Below are positions 64,000 to 64,000 of a DNA stretch of 64,000 bases, in pieces. The stretch lies in the NCBI RefSeq assembly GCF_009455685.1, contig NZ_QPES01000001.1:2480001-2544000 (forward strand). Reading direction: 5' to 3'. Source of the DNA: Paraburkholderia hayleyella. GTDB lineage: Bacteria; Pseudomonadota; Gammaproteobacteria; Burkholderiales; Burkholderiaceae. The translations under genes were made by a program, and so were the position numbers. Below the pieces are notes generated by a model that made no database searches, had not been told where the DNA came from, and was given only the letters and a program-made list of their open reading frames with translations. Every line of letters starts with the position of its first letter. The stretch's first letter is position 1.

Positions 64000-64000
64000 C

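Overview
The window reads as the chromosome of a Burkholderia-group betaproteobacterium (Burkholderia, Paraburkholderia, Mycetohabitans or a close relative). The reasons are high G+C with betaproteobacterial codon use, a Burkholderia-type trimeric porin, an FtrABCD iron-uptake operon, a pstA-pstB-phoU-phoB-phoR run ending convergent with ppk, and close family resemblance of nearly every housekeeping protein. The species cannot be fixed from sequence alone. Several broken genes (IS remnants, a scoA scrap, an acyl-CoA dehydrogenase/phosphotransferase chimera, a frameshifted bdhA) and many short intergenic tandem repeats suggest ongoing decay.

Layout. 1-1900: an A+T-rich open frame running off the left edge on the minus strand, perhaps an acquired effector-like gene, then nested IS3-family remnants. 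1.9-11 kb: acetate metabolism (poxB and acs, tail to tail), a drug/metabolite exporter, a UPF0114 protein, class I fumarase, bacterioferritin and murI. 11-12.4 kb: decayed fatty-acid/ketone genes and a GFA-family protein. 12.5-21.9 kb: an iron island with bfd, tonB-exbB-exbD, hemP and ftrABCD. Fur-box-like sequences precede bfd, hemP and ftrA, and bfr lies nearby. 22-29 kb: uvrB, an aromatic/aspartate aminotransferase, a patatin lipase, broken bdhA and rlmJ.

29.5-40.8 kb: an 11.3-kb integrated element bounded by 18-bp direct repeats and inserted in the 3' exon of a tRNA-Leu(UAA) gene. From the tRNA side it carries a tyrosine integrase, an AlpA-like excisionase, a ParB-like protein, divergent repressor/Cro-like regulators with shared operator-like sites, and a large primase-helicase. 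Next come an iteron-rich inverted-repeat locus that looks like a replication origin, a Q-like zinc-finger protein, three intrinsic terminators, endolysin, holin and an ice-nucleation-like octapeptide-repeat protein. No capsid, tail, portal or terminase gene is visible. It therefore looks like a phage satellite or a strongly reduced prophage with its own replication and lysis control. The host tRNA-Leu(UAA) gene is itself split in the anticodon by a 305-nt group I intron of the Azoarcus/cyanobacterial type.

41.2-64 kb: ordinary chromosome. It holds a DUF2569 protein, 2,4-dienoyl-CoA reductase, an EamA exporter, a complete basic amino acid ABC transporter, a porin, a PII protein with nadE, a GNAT-like protein, a secreted protein, a GIY-YIG protein, ppa, ppx and ppk (polyphosphate turnover), then phoR, phoB, phoU, pstB and the end of pstA. 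The last printed base is 63999.
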